Shown: one piece after another, positions 38,970 to 46,643 of the stretch | Numbering within the stretch: the stretch's first letter is position 1 | How the letters are laid out: each line of letters opens with the position of its first letter | Assembly (NCBI GenBank): GCA_020638995.1 | Contig: JACKHM010000001.1 | Location: 2,480,001 to 2,544,000 of the forward strand | DNA: 64,000 nucleotides | Direction: 5' to 3' | Source of the DNA: Planctomycetaceae bacterium | GTDB lineage: Bacteria; Planctomycetota; Planctomycetia; Pirellulales; Pirellulaceae | Notes under the pieces: generated by a model | What the model saw: only the letters and a program-made list of their open reading frames with translations | Database searches by the model: none | What the model was told of the DNA's origin: nothing | Position numbers and translations under genes: made by a program

Positions 38970-39465
38970 ACGCGTTGCGGAACTGGCGACCAGGCACGCG
39001 TCAGAACAGGCTCAACTCAGCCGCGAAACGGTCGAGCTGCAAACAGAACTCATCGAGGGGACGCGGCAACTCGTCGATGCCGACGCACAATCTCGCCGCG
39101 ACTTCTTGGAATTGGAAGGAAAGCTTGACGAGCAGCGGGTTGAGATAGGACATCGACACGATGAGTTAGAGAGAGAGCGACGCGATATCGCGAAACAGCG
39201 ATATCGTGATCCGATCATCGCCAATGCTGTGGCAGCCATCGGAACTTTGTTGGCGTGCCTACTTCCGTTGTTGTTGGCAGGCTACCTGCTGAGGGCTCAG
39301 CTTCACGAGCAAGATGACTACACGATCACGGAGATCCTGTTGGACGAGATTGCAATTGAATCACCGGCCTTCGAGCAGACCAAAGTCCCCGCGTTAGACC
39401 ACGAGTCTGATACGCCACGACTCGCTGACAACGCTCACGAGCCACCGCCCGAGACTTCGGACTGA
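38905..39465 (+). CDS. Coiled-coil lipoprotein with an internal membrane segment
   Basis: The 186-residue protein has a lipobox (IVIAIVMMAVGC), so the mature N-terminus should be lipidated at Cys17. Residues 25-95 form a strong coiled-coil rich in Glu, Gln and Arg. A hydrophobic helix follows (IGTLLACLLPLLLAGYLL, about 111-129), then an acidic tail. GGAGG precedes the ATG by 5 bases. It heads the DUF1257-DUF2997 genes. Role unknown; it may anchor the system to the membrane. Confidence 0.7.
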   Translation: MKRNMIVIAIVMMAVGCQTESERVAELATRHASEQAQLSRETVELQTELIEGTRQLVDADAQSRRDFLELEGKLDEQRVEIGHRHDELERERRDIAKQRYRDPIIANAVAAIGTLLACLLPLLLAGYLLRAQLHEQDDYTITEILLDEIAIESPAFEQTKVPALDHESDTPRLADNAHEPPPETSD

Positions 39466-39502
39466 TACATCAAGTCACTACTCTAACGAAAGGGAGCGTC
39501 CA

Positions 39503-39871
39503 TTGTCACACATCGTCAACATTCAAACAGAAATCCGCGACGTCGAGGCACTCGGTGCGGCGACTCGGCGGATGCAGTTGCCGCCACCTCGATACGAGGA
39601 AATTCAATTGTTCACCTCACGAGCCACGGGCTACGCCGTCCGACTAAGAGACTGGCGTTACCCGGTGATCTGTGATGTCGAATCTGGTCAGGTGGCGTTC
39701 GACAACTTCAATGGTCGGTGGGGTAAGCAAACGGAACTCGATCACTTGTTCCAAAGCTATGCGATTGAACGCACGAAGCTTGAAGCCCGGAAGCAAGGCC
39801 ATACGGTTCACGAGCAGCCGCTCAATGATGGGTCCGTAAAGCTCACCGTCTGCGTGGGAGGTGCCCAATGA
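39503..39871 (+). CDS. DUF1257 (Ycf35-like) protein
   Basis: The product has 122 residues starting at TTG, with GGGAG about 6 bases upstream. SHIVNIQTEIRDVEALGAA at the N-terminus is the DUF1257 pattern seen in cyanobacterial and plastid Ycf35. TGYAVRLRDWRYPVICDV and the closing FQSYAIERTKLEARKQGHTV also fit. Function is unknown even in plastids. The next gene (DUF2997) overlaps by 4 bases, an arrangement I associate with Ycf35-type neighbourhoods. Confidence 0.8.
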   Translation: MSHIVNIQTEIRDVEALGAATRRMQLPPPRYEEIQLFTSRATGYAVRLRDWRYPVICDVESGQVAFDNFNGRWGKQTELDHLFQSYAIERTKLEARKQGHTVHEQPLNDGSVKLTVCVGGAQ

Positions 39872-40074
39872 AGGACAGCCCACAAAAGCTCATCGAAGTG
39901 ATCGTCAACAGCGATGGCACGACGCGAGTTGAGACGAGAGGCTTCAGCGGCGGTCAATGCCAAGAGGCAAGTCGCTTTCTGGAGACCGCGCTAGGTCGAC
40001 GGATCGACGAAACGCTAACGCCAGAGTTTTACCAATCTGCCCACGAGCAGAATCAAGTCTCTGAGAACCTCTAA
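39868..40074 (+). CDS. DUF2997 small protein
   Basis: The 68-residue protein has the DUF2997 pattern: a beta-hairpin KLIEVIVNSDGTTRVETRGFSG, then CQEASRFLETALG and TPEFY. It overlaps the DUF1257 gene by 4 bases (ATGA). The two are likely made together. Its biochemical role is not known to me. Confidence 0.75.
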   Translation: MKDSPQKLIEVIVNSDGTTRVETRGFSGGQCQEASRFLETALGRRIDETLTPEFYQSAHEQNQVSENL

Positions 40075-40101
40075 GATCACTCACCAAGATGGAAACAGCC
40101 T

Positions 40102-40776
40102 ATGACAAGCATCACCATGCCCCGGTCCCCACCGACGCTATGTACTCGCCACACTCTGGCGACGATGCGACCTCTGCTACTCGTCGTCGAAGGCGTCAAC
40201 GATGTCGAATTCCTGCGTCGCATTTCGCGAATGCTTCATCGCAGCGACTCAACGTTACCCGACTTGGGAGTGTTGGAGCAAGACGGACGACTTGTCTTCA
40301 TTCCATTCGGTGGTGGCAACGTCGCCGCTTGGGTGAATCGCCTGGAACCTTTGGGCTGTCGCGAGTTTCACATCTATGATCGCGAGGTCGGTGTTGAAAC
40401 TCGTCACCGCATCTCGGCGGCGAGGCGAGTCAATGCTCGGCCGAGTTGTCGTGCTTTCGTGATGGCCAAGCGAAGCTTGGAGAACTACCTCCATCCCAAA
40501 GCGCTCGCAACGGCGACAGGCATTGAGTTGCAGTTTGGTGACAATGACCCGGTCGCGGAACTGGTCGCGAAGAAACGGTTTACCGGGGAAGAGCCATTCG
40601 TCGAATGGGACCACCTCCCGCGGCGAGCGCGGAAGCGGTTTGCCAATCAAACGAAATGTTGGCTCAACACTCGCGTGGTTGAAGCCATGACGCCTGAACT
40701 CTTGCGCGATCGCGATCGCGATCCTCAGGGCGAGGTCATCACTTGGATGCAGGCCATCGCCGACATGACGCGTTAA
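40102..40776 (+). CDS. TOPRIM/OLD-like (DUF4435-type) protein
   Basis: The 224-residue protein has TOPRIM-like motifs: LLLVVEGVNDVEFLRRI with E30, then FHIYDREVG with D93 and E95 (DxE in place of DxD). KRSLENYLHP is a block I associate with DUF4435/OLD C-terminal TOPRIM proteins. TOPRIM domains bind metal and cut or join nucleic acid. It has no ATPase domain of its own; the Ycf46-like AAA+ gene is next, after a terminator. A nuclease role in the cluster is inference. Confidence 0.65.
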   Translation: MTSITMPRSPPTLCTRHTLATMRPLLLVVEGVNDVEFLRRISRMLHRSDSTLPDLGVLEQDGRLVFIPFGGGNVAAWVNRLEPLGCREFHIYDREVGVETRHRISAARRVNARPSCRAFVMAKRSLENYLHPKALATATGIELQFGDNDPVAELVAKKRFTGEEPFVEWDHLPRRARKRFANQTKCWLNTRVVEAMTPELLRDRDRDPQGEVITWMQAIADMTR

Positions 40777-40810
40777 CGGGCGCAACTCGTTGGAGTTGGA
40801 CTGATTCTCT

Positions 40811-40838
40811 GACACGAGCATTCCGCTCGTGTCTTTCC
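40811..40838 (+). terminator. Intrinsic terminator between the TOPRIM and AAA+ genes
   Basis: A perfect 9-bp stem (GACACGAGC at 40811-40819, complement at 40825-40833, 5-base loop) is followed by TTTCC. It lies 26 bases before the AAA+ ATPase start. Confidence 0.7.
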
Positions 40839-40863
40839 TCCTCACAATTTCAAGGGAGATGTT

Positions 40864-42354
40864 ATGCAACTATCGCACCAACTTGCGGAGTACGTCCGTG
40901 CCTGCTTCGCGGGTGTCTGGATTGAAAGCCAGGAACACGAAGACGCGATCTTGGAGATCGCGCAACTGTGTCATCGAGAAGCATGGATGTTTGCTCAGTG
41001 GGATATCGAACAGGGGCTGAGGACGACGTGCAAGTTAGGCGACGCGTCCGTGTCCGATCCGCTTTCGGCGGTCAGGGTCGCCAACGACATATCCGATCCC
41101 GATACCGTCTGCGTTCTTGTGCTGACCAACATGCATCGTTTTCTGGGATCGGTCGAGATTGTTCAGGCGCTTGCTCGTCAGGTCCATTTGGGAAAACAAC
41201 ACCGCGCCACCTTGGTCATTCTGTCGCCGGTGATTCAACTTCCGCCCGAGTTGGAAAAACTGTTCGTCGTCCTACAGCACGAGTTGCCAGATCGGTCGCA
41301 ACTCGAGGACATTGCACGCAGTATCGCTACGGAAGAAACCGAACTGCCATCTGCGGACGAACTGTCGCGAGTGCTCGAATCGGCCGCTGGGCTAACTCGG
41401 TACGAAGCCGAGAACGCTTTTTCGCTGTCGTTGGTTCGACATGGATGTCTGCATGCGGATGTCGTCAATGACCTCAAGGCACAAACGCTAAAGAAGAGTG
41501 GCCTTGTCGGTTTACACTCGGGTACAGAACGGTTCGATCAACTTGGTGGCCTCGATAACCTCAAGGCATTCTGTCTGCGGGCGGTGCGCCGTCAAGGAAC
41601 TCGAAGTACCAGACTACGACCTCGCGGCGTACTACTACTGTCGCCTCCAGGATGCGGCAAGAGCCAGTTCGCCAAGGCACTCGGAAACGAAACTGGACGT
41701 CCAACTCTCACGCTCGACATCGGGCGGCTTATGGGAAGCCTGGTCGGTGAATCGGAAGGCAACATTCGTCGGGCGTTGCGGATCGCCGACGCGATGGCAC
41801 CTTGTGTATTATTCTGTGACGAACTCGATAAGGGCCTGTCGGGAGTGGGCGGAAGCTCGCAAGCTGACTCTGGCGTTTCCAGTCGGCTATTCGGAAACTT
41901 CTTAACGTGGTTAAGCGATCGAGAGAGTGATGTGTTCGTGGTCGCCACGGCCAACGACATTTCCAAGCTGCCACCCGAATTCGCGCGTGCCGAGCGCTTC
42001 GATTCCGTCTTCTTCATCGATTTGCCAGATGCCGACCAACGGCAAGTGATTTGGCAGATCTATTCGGAGCAGTTCGGTCTCGATGAACAACCTCTGCCGA
42101 AAGATGACCTGTGGACCGGGGCCGAGATCCGAGCATGTTGTCGGCTTGCGGCATTACTGGATGTTCCGCTGATTCAGGCGGCCAACAACATCGTGCCCGT
42201 CGCGGTGACCGCTCGCGAGTCGGTGGAACGGCTACGTAGTTGGGCCGACGGTCGCTGCTTGTCGGCGGACAACACTGGCGTCTATCACGCCTCGCAATCT
42301 ACCGGTAAGTCGCGAGTTCGTCGCAAGCTGCCGCGAAATCCTTCCGTGAATTGA
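40864..42354 (+). CDS. Ycf46-like AAA+ ATPase
   Basis: The product has 496 residues. The N-terminal 190 residues are an unusual domain (QDEH-rich, with VCVLVLTNMHRFL and IEQGL). The AAA+ module has Walker A PPGCGKS (261-267), MGSLVGESEGNIRRALRIAD (pore-loop and sensor region), Walker B VLFCDELDK and the arginine-finger region ARAERFDSVFFIDLP. This layout matches cyanobacterial/plastid Ycf46. AAA+ ATPases of this type unfold or remodel proteins using ATP. Here it follows the Ycf35-like gene and precedes the Ubl cluster, so it may act on conjugated proteins (inference). Confidence 0.85.
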   Translation: MQLSHQLAEYVRACFAGVWIESQEHEDAILEIAQLCHREAWMFAQWDIEQGLRTTCKLGDASVSDPLSAVRVANDISDPDTVCVLVLTNMHRFLGSVEIVQALARQVHLGKQHRATLVILSPVIQLPPELEKLFVVLQHELPDRSQLEDIARSIATEETELPSADELSRVLESAAGLTRYEAENAFSLSLVRHGCLHADVVNDLKAQTLKKSGLVGLHSGTERFDQLGGLDNLKAFCLRAVRRQGTRSTRLRPRGVLLLSPPGCGKSQFAKALGNETGRPTLTLDIGRLMGSLVGESEGNIRRALRIADAMAPCVLFCDELDKGLSGVGGSSQADSGVSSRLFGNFLTWLSDRESDVFVVATANDISKLPPEFARAERFDSVFFIDLPDADQRQVIWQIYSEQFGLDEQPLPKDDLWTGAEIRACCRLAALLDVPLIQAANNIVPVAVTARESVERLRSWADGRCLSADNTGVYHASQSTGKSRVRRKLPRNPSVN

Positions 42355-42382
42355 ATAACTATATATGTAGGAGTTGAGTCAT

Positions 42383-43315
42383 ATGACAGTGACAATCGAA
42401 TCGCCGCCGACCCCGGCATCGAATCGCCTTCGGGCGACGATGATGGCGGCGCGGCTCAGCTTTCAGTGGTTTGGAATCACCAGGACACTATCGACCGCAC
42501 AGAGATCGCAAGCCGCCGAATCGTTTGGTGCGGAAGGACACTTCTTGAACGCTGGGAAACGACTGCTCGACACACGCCATCGGCGTTACCGGGCCGTTAC
42601 GGGAGTCAAGAGTCGCACGCAGGCTTTCTGGCGATCGGTCAGTTTGCCCTTCCCGGAGCCGGGCATTCGGTTGATTCGACGGGACTACGTCGAGTCCTTT
42701 CAGCAGCAAATGGCTCGCTTCCAAGGACAGCTTCGCGAAGCGGTGCAGAGCCTCGAAGATGAGTACTTGGAATTGAAGCAGTCCGCCCAGCGAAGACTCG
42801 GCGAACTCTTCGACGAGCACGATTATCCGCCATCTCTGCTGGAACTGTTTGCTATGTCTTGGGAGTTCCCGAGTGTCGAGCCGCCGCAACATTTACAGCA
42901 GCTCAGCCCCGAGTTGTACGAAGAAGAACGACGGCGGGTTGCAGCCCGTTTCGAGGAAGCTGTCTCGCTCGCTGAGCAGGCATTCGTTGAAGAGCTTTCG
43001 TCGCTCGTGTCCCATTTGAGCGAGCGACTTGCCGGTCACGACGATGGCAAGCCAAAGATCTTTCGTGATACGGCCGTTTGCAACTTGCAGGAGTTCTTCC
43101 AGCGATTTCAATCGCTCAATGTGCGGTCCAACGATCAACTCGAAGAACTCGTCCAGCAATGTCAGGCTACGGTCAGCGGTGTTCAGCCGCAAAGTCTTCG
43201 GGACGACCGATCGCTTCGTCGTCGTGTGGCCACGGAACTTTCCGCCGTGCAATCGGTCCTCGACGGCTTGCTCGTCGATCGGCCTCGGCGACGTATCCTT
43301 CGGGCCCCGAAGTAG
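42383..43315 (+). CDS. Coiled-coil protein of unknown family in the AAA+/Ubl cluster
   Basis: The 310-residue soluble protein starts at the ATG at 42383 (TAGGAG upstream; TTG at 42374 is less likely). The N-terminus is basic and helical. Residues 100-240 are long coiled-coils (ESFQQQMARFQGQLREAVQSL), and a short linker near 165 (PPSLLELFAMSWEFPSVEPPQ) separates two helical blocks. No catalytic motif is seen. A scaffold or adaptor for the AAA+ protein is possible but not shown by the sequence. Confidence 0.6.
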   Translation: MTVTIESPPTPASNRLRATMMAARLSFQWFGITRTLSTAQRSQAAESFGAEGHFLNAGKRLLDTRHRRYRAVTGVKSRTQAFWRSVSLPFPEPGIRLIRRDYVESFQQQMARFQGQLREAVQSLEDEYLELKQSAQRRLGELFDEHDYPPSLLELFAMSWEFPSVEPPQHLQQLSPELYEEERRRVAARFEEAVSLAEQAFVEELSSLVSHLSERLAGHDDGKPKIFRDTAVCNLQEFFQRFQSLNVRSNDQLEELVQQCQATVSGVQPQSLRDDRSLRRRVATELSAVQSVLDGLLVDRPRRRILRAPK

Positions 43316-43324
43316 GAGATGACG

Positions 43325-43567
43325 ATGCAACTGTTAATCCAACCCAACGGTCACGTCCGCTGCCTTTACGACGAGTTGATCGATCTTCGCAAACTCGGCC
43401 AGATGTCGGTTGAACGAGGATCGATGGTCGAACCCGATGACGTTGGCAACTGGTTCGCCGACCTCGCCATCGTGAACGGACCAACGCTGGGACCGTTCAC
43501 ACTTCGTAGCCAAGCTTTGGCCGCAGAACGCCAATGGCTGGAATGCCACTGGCTTCTGCGTTCCTAG
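43325..43567 (+). CDS. Small conserved-looking protein
   Basis: The 80-residue product begins at the ATG at 43325 because AGGAG (43314-43318) is then 6 bases away; ATG at 43319 is too close. Pattern MQLLIQPNGHVRCLYDELIDL then ADLAIVNGPTLGPFTLRSQALAAE is one I associate with a small family common in planctomycete mobile regions. Function unknown. Confidence 0.6.
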   Translation: MQLLIQPNGHVRCLYDELIDLRKLGQMSVERGSMVEPDDVGNWFADLAIVNGPTLGPFTLRSQALAAERQWLECHWLLRS

Positions 43568-43596
43568 CCCATTCACTCCCGCAACTACTTCTATCG

Positions 43597-43637
43597 CCCC
43601 AACGGCACATCTTCGTGATGTGTCGCTGGGGTTTCTT
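43597..43637 (+). terminator. Intrinsic terminator with TTCG loop
   Basis: An imperfect 15-bp stem (43597-43611 with 43617-43631, loop TTCGT) is followed by TTTCTT. It lies between the small gene and the 60-residue gene. Confidence 0.65.
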
Positions 43638-43669
43638 CACTTCTTGTTCTCATTCACAAGGAAACAACC

Positions 43670-43852
43670 ATGCAGCAATCCGACATTAACCGTGCCGTCG
43701 CCCGAGTCACCAACGAGACCATCGCGACCATCAAGCGATACGGCTTCTCGATCGAGGAAGCTCCCAGAGACTTCACATTCGTCGACGACGTTCACGAACC
43801 AGAGCGTGATCTTGCCGCGGAAGGAGCAGCCCGTGATCTGGCTCTCTGCTAA
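43670..43852 (+). CDS. Small conserved-looking protein upstream of the Ubl
   Basis: The 60-residue product has AAGGAAA before its ATG. MQQSDINRAVARVTNETIATIKRYGF is a small-family pattern I also associate with planctomycete elements, followed by an acidic stretch. No function is known. It is 147 bases before the Ubl gene. Confidence 0.55.
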   Translation: MQQSDINRAVARVTNETIATIKRYGFSIEEAPRDFTFVDDVHEPERDLAAEGAARDLALC

Positions 43853-43999
43853 CTACGGCTCTACCGAAGACAGTCGGCATGCTCACAACTTACAGCTTCG
43901 TGCCGGTCGCACACGCGGCTCGCGACAACAGCGCCGCCGAAAACGCAGGCATCGCAGTAGGCGACGCCACTCTCCACTACTCCCACCGAAAGGAACCCC

Positions 44000-44221
44000 A
44001 TGCGCGTCTTAATAATCAGCAACGACGGAGCCGGTTTCGCCGACTTCATTGACGTCGAAGCCGGAACAACCGTCGAGCAACTGTTTACCCAGCAAGTGAA
44101 GTCCGGCAGGCCCAACGACTATCTGATTCGTGTGAACCGCTTGCCGAGCCATCGCGAGCAAGTGCTCCAAGAAGGTGATCGCATCAGCATCACCGCACGA
44201 AAGATCGAAGGTGCCCTCTAG
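44000..44221 (+). CDS. Ubiquitin-like (MoaD/ThiS-fold) modifier of the conjugation cluster
   Basis: The 73-residue protein has the beta-grasp pattern: strand MRVLIISNDG, strand ADFIDVEAG, helix TTVEQLFTQQVKSG, strand LIRVNRLP and strand DRISITARKIEG. It ends Lys-Ile-Glu-Gly-Ala-Leu, so a single Gly is followed by two residues where free ubiquitins end Gly-Gly. The downstream JAMM peptidase could trim it (inference). AAGGAACCCC precedes the ATG. E2, JAMM and E1 genes follow in order, which is the strongest support for a modifier role rather than molybdopterin or thiamine biosynthesis. Confidence 0.82.
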   Translation: MRVLIISNDGAGFADFIDVEAGTTVEQLFTQQVKSGRPNDYLIRVNRLPSHREQVLQEGDRISITARKIEGAL

Positions 44222-44232
44222 CCAATAACCAT

Positions 44233-44271
44233 GACCGGCCGGGACGCACATCCCGGCCGGTCGTTCCTTCT
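44233..44271 (+). terminator. Strong intrinsic terminator between Ubl and E2 genes
   Basis: A perfect 12-bp GC-rich stem (44233-44244 with 44251-44262, 6-base loop) is followed by GTTCCTTCTT. It ends 17 bases before the E2-RING start, so the Ubl may be made in excess of the enzymes. Confidence 0.75.
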
Positions 44272-44287
44272 TATCCGGAGTTCCAGC

Positions 44288-45307
44288 ATGACAAGACGAG
44301 ATCGTGAGTTGGAGAGAAGCGCTTGTCAACTGTTCGAGTTGCTTCGCACCAGTTCGAGCAACAAACCAGCCGTGCAGTCGCCACGATCGGCCTGGCTCGA
44401 GTGCGAGAAGTTGTCGCGGCGGATCGGCAAGGCGAACGCACGCGGCTGGTATGATGCGGCGAAACGCCTACATCGACAGCTGGTCGACGCACAAAAGACG
44501 CTCCTGGATCGGCTGACAGTCGTGCAACGGGAACTGAGTTTGTCCATGGACCCTCCGCCTCGCATCACATTTGGCGACCTGTATCGTGATCTTGTGGCAT
44601 TGCGAACTGAATTTGCAAACGTGCAGTACGATCATCGCCACGATGAGCTTTCCGTAACCACCGAGGAGATCATTCTTGACGATCTTCATTTCGGATCGTT
44701 CGCGATTGTTCTGGAGTGCCGTCAACTCGGCAATGCCTTGCCCTACCGCGTGGAAGCGTTGGATGCGAATCCGGCGAGCGGAAGCTTTCAAACAACGCAT
44801 CCGCACGTTCAAAGCGACACGCTCTGCGAGGGCGAGGGACGAGTGCCGATCGAACGAGCCCTGTATCAAGGAAGGCTGCTCGACTTCTTCGTCATCGTGC
44901 GGCAGATCCTTGATACCTACAACCCCGATAGTGCCTACGTCTCGCTCGCGGAATGGCACGGCATGCCGTGCCAAGACTGCGGATGTTCCATGGGCGAGGA
45001 GGATCGCGAGTCGTGTTACGGATGCGAAACCGATTTGTGCAGCGAGTGTTCGTACGTCTGTCAGCGATGTTCGGAGCGATTCTGCAACGGCTGCACGGAA
45101 GCCTGCGAAGTCTGTCACGAGTACTACTGCCGAACTTGTCTGCAACGGTGCAGCGAGTGTGAACTTCTTTACTGTGAGGATTGCCAAACCCATGACCAAT
45201 GTCCCAACTGTGCCGAGAAAGAAGCGGCGGAAGCGGAGCCATGCAAGTCACCGAACGACACTCCGGTTCACGCCCTATGCGTGGCCCAAACTGTTGTTCG
45301 TTCGTGA
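44288..45307 (+). CDS. E2-like ubiquitin-conjugating domain fused to a cysteine-rich RING/treble-clef-like module
   Basis: The product has 339 residues. Residues 1-90 are helical. Residues 92-225 fit the E2 fold: strands FGSFAIVLECRQLG and LPYRVEALD, then HPHV (171-174) and candidate catalytic C180 in DTLCEGEG, then a helix ALYQGRLLDFFVIVRQIL. Residues 228-308 hold 21 cysteines in ten CxxC pairs, with four 15-residue repeats from C243. Together they look like an E2 joined to a zinc-binding RING/treble-clef-like E3 part. CCGGAG precedes the ATG by about 8 bases. The last 116 bases overlap the JAMM gene. Computational surveys have predicted RING proteins in bacterial Ubl operons; this fused, repeated form is worth checking. 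Confidence 0.78.
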   Translation: MTRRDRELERSACQLFELLRTSSSNKPAVQSPRSAWLECEKLSRRIGKANARGWYDAAKRLHRQLVDAQKTLLDRLTVVQRELSLSMDPPPRITFGDLYRDLVALRTEFANVQYDHRHDELSVTTEEIILDDLHFGSFAIVLECRQLGNALPYRVEALDANPASGSFQTTHPHVQSDTLCEGEGRVPIERALYQGRLLDFFVIVRQILDTYNPDSAYVSLAEWHGMPCQDCGCSMGEEDRESCYGCETDLCSECSYVCQRCSERFCNGCTEACEVCHEYYCRTCLQRCSECELLYCEDCQTHDQCPNCAEKEAAEAEPCKSPNDTPVHALCVAQTVVRS

Positions 45308-45875
45308 CTACGGCGATACGGAGATCGGTGGCTTTGGGATCTCGTCTGCCGACAATCTCCTGCTGATCGAAGACGTGCAACTCGTCAAACAGCAATGTAC
45401 GACCGTGACCGTGGCCTTCGACGACACGGCGGTCGCCGACTTTTTCGACGAACAAGTCGACGCCGGACGGCGACCGGAACAGTTCGCTCGTGTCTGGATT
45501 CACACCCATCCCGGCAAATCCGCCGAGCCCAGTAACACGGACGAAGAGACGTTTGCACGCTGCTTCGGTAACTCGGATTGGTCGATCATGGCCATCGTCG
45601 CCGCGGGTGGTGCGACCTATGCACGTTTGCAGTTCAACGTCGGTCCCGCTGCGGCGATCACGATCCCAATGGAGATCGACTTTACCTCAGAATTCCCCGG
45701 TTCGGATTGCGAAGCCTGGGAGCAAGAGTATTTGGAGTGTGTTCGTTCAATGGATGCCAAGTGGTGGGATTGCCGCACCAGTTCGCTGCTCGACGAGCGA
45801 CTGCTCGATTACGACGACACGGACTGGTTTACCTCTATGGAAGCCGCACTCACAAAGGAGGATTACTTTGACTGA
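45192..45875 (+). CDS. JAMM/MPN+ metallopeptidase (deconjugase or Ubl processor)
   Basis: The 227-residue product has the JAMM catalytic set: E45 (TEIGGFG) and HTHP with H104, H106, then S114 and D117 (HTHPGKSAEPSNTD). These residues bind zinc and water, as in deubiquitinases and Ubl-processing enzymes. The N-terminal 20 residues are strongly basic (PRKKRRKRSHASHR). GTGAGGA lies upstream of the ATG at 45192. It overlaps the E2-RING gene by 116 bases and the E1 gene by 8, showing tight coupling. A start further downstream would shorten the overlap but not remove the domain. Confidence 0.85.
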   Translation: MTNVPTVPRKKRRKRSHASHRTTLRFTPYAWPKLLFVRDYGDTEIGGFGISSADNLLLIEDVQLVKQQCTTVTVAFDDTAVADFFDEQVDAGRRPEQFARVWIHTHPGKSAEPSNTDEETFARCFGNSDWSIMAIVAAGGATYARLQFNVGPAAAITIPMEIDFTSEFPGSDCEAWEQEYLECVRSMDAKWWDCRTSSLLDERLLDYDDTDWFTSMEAALTKEDYFD

Positions 45876-46518
45876 AAACCGTTTTACACGCCAAGGCGAT
45901 CTTGTTCCCAGAGGCAAGATCGCCGAACTCGCCGCCACGGTGATCGGAGTCGGAGCGATCGGACGGCAAGTTGCCATTCAACTCGCTTCGATCGGCATTC
46001 CCAAGTTGCGATTGATCGACTTCGATCTCGTCGAGCCGACAAATGTCACAACGCAGGGATATCTGCACGGCGATTGCGGCACCTCGAAGGTGGAAGCATC
46101 GGGAGCCTACATCCGCTTGATGGACCCCGCCATCCAGGTGCTCACGATTCACGGTCGTTATCGCCCGTCGACGTACGTTGATCCAGTGGTGTTTTGCTGT
46201 GTCGATTCGATCACCGCCCGCGAGGCCATCTGGCGAACGGTGTCTCCGCGTTGTCGGTTCTGGTGCGATGGCCGAATGCTGGGCGAGACGATTCGCATCC
46301 TGACGGTGGCCAACGAATTCGGCAGATCGGCGTACGCCAATTGTCTGTTCCCGCAGTCCGAGGCTCAATCCGGATCTTGCACGTCGCGGAGTACGATTTA
46401 TGCGGCCAGCATCGCCGCTGGTTTCATGGTCCATCAGTTCACCCGCTGGCTCCGCGAGATCCCTGTTGACTACGACCTCTCGGTGAATCTGTTAGCCAGT
46501 GAAGTCGCGATCGGATAG
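45868..46518 (+). CDS. E1-like ThiF/MoeB-fold adenylyltransferase
   Basis: The 216-residue product starts at TTG 45868 with a strong AAAGGAGG box (45854-45861) 6 bases upstream, overlapping the JAMM gene by 8 bases. Nucleotide-binding GVGAIGRQV (28-36), then LRLIDFDLVEPTNV with D51 and D53, are the ThiF-type adenylation motifs. C171 in SGSCTSRST is a candidate active-site cysteine. It is shorter than MoeB/ThiF and lacks an obvious CxxC zinc pair. It should adenylate the Ubl C-terminus and pass it to the E2. Confidence 0.88.
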   Translation: MTENRFTRQGDLVPRGKIAELAATVIGVGAIGRQVAIQLASIGIPKLRLIDFDLVEPTNVTTQGYLHGDCGTSKVEASGAYIRLMDPAIQVLTIHGRYRPSTYVDPVVFCCVDSITAREAIWRTVSPRCRFWCDGRMLGETIRILTVANEFGRSAYANCLFPQSEAQSGSCTSRSTIYAASIAAGFMVHQFTRWLREIPVDYDLSVNLLASEVAIG

Positions 46519-46643
46519 GCGTTCGCATCATTTCGGCTGTTCAGACTCGCAGTGAGCTTCTCGAATCTGCGAGTGATTCCTGTTCGTCCCGTGTAATCCA
46601 TACTGTTTGTGAAATCTCAATACATGTTCTAAAGGGAGCTTTC

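Noticed and set aside
43879..44052. 57-codon frame ahead of the Ubl gene
   Set aside because: It overlaps the Ubl start in another frame and lacks a ribosome site; the Ubl frame is much better supported.
44000..44221. Ubl as a MoaD of molybdopterin synthesis
   Set aside because: No moaE or other cofactor gene is nearby and the C-terminus is not Gly-Gly; the E2/JAMM neighbours argue for conjugation.
44676..45191. Upstream extension of the JAMM frame inside the E2-RING gene
   Set aside because: This is the shadow of the E2-RING coding frame; JAMM similarity begins only near 45290.
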